From positions 1 to 20,017 of the forward strand of contig DKPS01000027.1 in NCBI GenBank assembly GCA_002471345.1: a DNA stretch of 20,017 nucleotides. The letters are read 5' to 3'. A model generated the notes under the pieces. The model searched no databases. It worked only from the letters and a program-made list of their open reading frames with translations, and was not told the DNA's origin. The stretch comes from Saprospiraceae bacterium UBA7328 (GTDB lineage: Bacteria > Bacteroidota > Bacteroidia > Chitinophagales > Saprospiraceae). Positions 17,511 to 20,017 of this stretch are shown here, piece by piece. Each line of letters begins with the position of its first letter. The stretch's first letter is position 1. Both the position numbers and the translations under genes were made by a program.

Positions 17511-19108
17511 TCACCCTCGATCTCTCATTTGTATTGATTTGGTTTCCCCAGCTTTTAAATCTACTTCAACTTCCTCAAAATTCCCATGTTTACTCCATCC
17601 TTTCAGGTGATATCTGCCTTCCATCAGGTATATGGCCTTTACATCAGCTCGGGATAGTCTATCTCTTTGCAGCTTTCCATTGGAGTCAATTCTACTCAAC
17701 CACAGCCTCTTATCTTTTACATCCATTACACTCCCACCCTGGTCTACATAATCTAATTTCAATATTCCTACAGGCACCTTCATCTCGATAATCTGATTTT
17801 CTTCAGCACTTACGACTACCCCTCTGGCAATGTGAGGAATAAGATTAGATCCTAAGTGCACATCATAAGATCTAGGTAATATCACCTTTCCATTACTCCT
17901 ATGGATATTATATTTTTCTTCTCCATCTTGATACAATTTAGAATGGAACTTTAACACTACATTATCCATTGAAGTAGTAGTGATGAACTTTACTTTCACT
18001 GTATTCACCAGATTAAAAACAAGATCTTTTTTATCACCTTCTACGAGGGTCTCAGTAATAGATAAATGATTATCATTATTGACCTCAGCTCTAAATTCAT
18101 AGCTGCCTGGCATCACATATTGCCATTCATCAGGCCTCAAGCCTAGCTTCTGTTCATCATTTTGATATCCATAGGCCAATACTTCTTTCCTTTCTTCTCC
18201 TTTTTCAAAGAATTGAGTTCTCACTGCTGGTGGCTAACTTACTACTACCTCCACATCAGTTTCTCCTGATTGTGTGATTTCTATGGTCTTTTGCACAGGC
18301 TTATATACCTCATCATTTTTTGTTTTCACTCCTACAGTAATATTTACCTTCCCCAGTGGCACACTAAATCTACCATCACTTCTTCCCTCTTGCCTTGTTT
18401 GGCCTGCAGCTTCTACTATACAATGCACCCATATCTTTTCTCCATCTTCAGTAAATCCTTTTATTCCTAATCTGTTAGATTCATTTTTTATAGATATCTC
18501 TTTGAGGCTTTCCGCCAATTGACCTGACGACTGAGCATCTTTAAATTGTCCTCCTGATACATCAGCTATACACATAAGTGTATTCTTTTCCTTTTCTGTA
18601 AGCCCCAATCCTACTACATGCACTTTGATATTAATATCCTTATCTCTCCAAGACTTCATTAATGCACATGGATCAATGTCACAAGTCTCCAGACCATCAC
18701 TAATGAGTATGATCTCAGCTTCTTGGTCACCTATATCTTCTAGAGCTTTCATGAGACTGATGCCTATTGGGGTTCTTCCAGTTGGCTTTATAGCCAGAGC
18801 TCTATTTCTTATTTGATCTTTTACATCACTGACATTATTAAAAGGGACTAGTAATTCAGAGTCTTGGCAATCCTTCTCTCTATTGTGTCCATATGCACGG
18901 AGGGCTACTTGATTGGATGCATCGAGATTATCCAGATAAGAGCTGAGTGCATTTTGTGCAGCTTCTATTTTCATCATATCATCTTCTAATCTGCCCCACA
19001 TAGAGCAAGCCCCATCTAATATGATATAGGTTTTTAAGTAGCAATATCAGTTTGAGCAGTGAGGGATATAAAATGTAGAGAGCATACTAGTGTGAGAGAA
19101 ATCTTCAT
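17511..19108 (-). pseudogene. Broken VWA-domain surface or periplasmic protein gene
   Basis: The intact-looking pieces are 19001-18234 and 18224-17511, plus a 24-residue signal peptide from ATG 19108 (MKISLTLVCSLHFISLTAQ). The signal-peptide frame meets TAA at 19036-19034; a one-base loss there separates it from the frame that reads TYIILDG. A TAG at 18236-18234 then breaks VVVS-stop-PPAVRTQ, with both sides in the same frame. Restoring one base gives 1599 bp (532 residues). The VWA metal site is also damaged: DGACSM stands where a DxSxS motif is expected, although TPIG and LISDG remain. The C-terminal half has beta-rich repeats of unknown type. VWA proteins bind ligands through a metal ion; this copy is probably non-functional. 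The next gene upstream is the S74 protein. Confidence 0.82.
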
Positions 19109-19237
19109 AGGTTCTGTGGTTTTAGGCTCATTAATATAATGGGGTTTTAGTTTAAAAGGATAGATCCACCATATAAGGCTTTCATCAAAATGAGAATTCC
19201 AATCAAACCAACTGATTTTCGATCATAGTTAAAAGCA

Positions 19238-19299
19238 TTATCAATGGCCTAAAGACCATTGTCTATCTTGCTGACAATGTGGCTTTAGCCCATTGATAA
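19238..19299 (-). terminator. Long hairpin after the S74 gene, probable terminator
   Basis: Arms 19238-19263 and 19273-19299 pair over about 26 bp with few mismatches: TTATCAATGG pairs with CCATTGATAA, and CATTGTC with GACAATG. The loop is 9 nt. It lies 27 bp downstream of the S74 stop codon, and TGCTTTTAAC follows on the minus strand, so a short U-tract is present after a small gap. It is longer than most intrinsic terminators and could be a bidirectional terminator or a repeat element. Confidence 0.55.
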
Positions 19300-19325
19300 A
19301 AAAGTCTTTCTTTTATATTCAAACT

Positions 19326-20015
19326 CTATTCCTCTGTCTTCTCTTCATTAACCTCGTCTATCATCTTAGCCATGAGCATAGATTTCAGTTCATTAAGTTG
19401 TGACTCTAATGATTCAATTCGAGCTTCTTGATCTATAAATTTGTCCTGATATTCCTTACGCATAGCATTAGCAGCCTCAACAAGGAGCGGAGTCATTTTG
19501 CTATAGTCCATTCCTTTGGCATATATTCCATTTTCTTCATATATCACCACCTCAGGCATTACTTCACCTACTTCTTCAGCAATGAACCCTACCGTATGCT
19601 TACCTCCATGAGCTTCATCCCAGTCAAAATAGACACCTCGTAGATTTGAGATCTTATCTAAAGGGTTGGTGATATTGACTATGTTTTTTTTCCATCTGAT
19701 TGATGAGTCATTTCCGTACATAGCATTTTCAGCCCAAAAATCCGCAGTAGTTCCATCACCATGAACGCCATATAGACTTCCTTTTCCAAAAACTCCGGTC
19801 ACTCCTTTTCCAGATACATCTGGAAAAGCTGCTCCACCTTCTCCATACACGCCTATGTTTAAGGAGCTTTTTCCATAAACTCCATAATCTTTTGTACCCA
19901 CACCATAGACTCCAAAAGAGTCCGTACTCATGCCATAGACACCTATACCTTGTCCATTTTGCCCATATACCGCATATCCTGTACTATCCGCTCTACCGTG
20001 AACTCCATGTCCATC
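19326..20015 (-). CDS. GVYG-repeat surface protein with C-terminal peptidase S74 chaperone domain (partial)
   Basis: The frame is open to the window edge (first full codon 20015), so the 5' end is missing; the ATG at 19931 is internal. The visible part has about 86 residues of glycine-rich repeats (eight GVYG/GVHG/AVYG/GVFG copies), then from about 19706 a peptidase S74 (intramolecular chaperone autoprocessing) domain. It carries SSIRWKKNI, with Ser and Lys five residues apart matching, from memory, the Ser911/Lys916 pair of the endosialidase prototype. It continues with LRGVYFDWDE, VGFIAEEVGEVMPEVV, YSKMTPLLVEA and a final coiled coil (IDQEARIESLESQLNELKS). S74 domains drive trimer assembly of fibres and then cleave themselves off. 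The protein is likely a trimeric secreted or surface fibre. Similar proteins occur in Bacteroidota outside phages, and no phage genes are present here. Confidence 0.85.
   Translation of the reverse strand, partial: DGHGVHGRADSTGYAVYGQNGQGIGVYGMSTDSFGVYGVGTKDYGVYGKSSLNIGVYGEGGAAFPDVSGKGVTGVFGKGSLYGVHGDGTTADFWAENAMYGNDSSIRWKKNIVNITNPLDKISNLRGVYFDWDEAHGGKHTVGFIAEEVGEVMPEVVIYEENGIYAKGMDYSKMTPLLVEAANAMRKEYQDKFIDQEARIESLESQLNELKSMLMAKMIDEVNEEKTEE
19758..20006 (-). repeat. GVYG-type glycine-rich repeats
   Basis: Eight short copies (GVHG, AVYG, GVYG x4, GVFG, GVHG) at roughly 8-19 residue intervals precede the S74 domain. They probably form rungs of a trimeric fibre. The array continues toward the window edge and may be longer upstream. 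Confidence 0.75.
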
Positions 20016-20017
20016 GC

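Noticed and set aside
3236..18236. Reassignment or general readthrough of TAG, suggested by amber codons inside two genes.
   Set aside because: TAG ends several intact genes here in normal positions (acyl-CoA synthetase, dehalogenase, tartrate dehydrogenase, DoxX-like, trxB, Gfo/Idh), and both broken genes also carry frameshifts, one with a TAA as well.
1..20017. CRISPR arrays, tRNA or rRNA genes, transposases and defence systems.
   Set aside because: No regularly spaced repeats, no RNA gene landmarks in the intergenic regions, and no matching protein families.

Overview
The window is chromosomal DNA of a low-GC member of the Bacteroidota, and gene content suggests a marine or environmental lineage such as Saprospiria, Cytophagales or Flavobacteriia. 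The signs are a DUF6090 membrane protein, a beta-helix surface protein ending in a coathanger-like domain, a GVYG-repeat protein with a peptidase S74 tail, a giant lipoprotein joining a DUF6807 domain, a PVC-type dehydrogenase and cytochrome c, weak Shine-Dalgarno sites, and one Bacteroidota-type TAnnTTTG promoter element. The genus cannot be told from the sequence.

Layout. Bases 2-334 hold the 3' end of an AMP-forming acyl-CoA synthetase (+). From 4138 down to 390 (-) lies a three-module beta-helix surface protein gene broken by two nonsense mutations and one single-base deletion. Upstream of it on the same strand are a small cytochrome c-like lipoprotein and glutamate racemase murI. A plus-strand block follows: a secreted lectin-fold-like protein, a fluoroacetate-dehalogenase-type hydrolase, a tartrate/D-malate dehydrogenase-type enzyme 24 bp behind it, and a DUF6090 protein. 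The rest is minus strand: a DoxX-like membrane protein, thioredoxin reductase trxB, the 1294-residue lipoprotein and a Gfo/Idh/MocA oxidoreductase (13 bp apart, an operon), an intergenic stretch with a MITE-like inverted-repeat element, a broken von Willebrand A (VWA) gene, a long hairpin, and the 3' part of an S74 tail-fibre-like surface gene that runs off the end.

How the genes work together. Three themes stand out. First, there is periplasmic or surface oxidation: the Gfo/Idh enzyme and the multidomain haem lipoprotein probably act on the same sugar-like substrate. Second, there is a possible small-acid pathway, in which a dehalogenase would release a 2-hydroxy acid next to a 2-hydroxy-diacid dehydrogenase. 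Third, large secreted proteins are decaying: two of the three surface-type genes carry several inactivating changes while the rest of each frame is well preserved, so inactivation looks recent. I see no CRISPR array, tRNA, rRNA, transposase or recognisable defence system.
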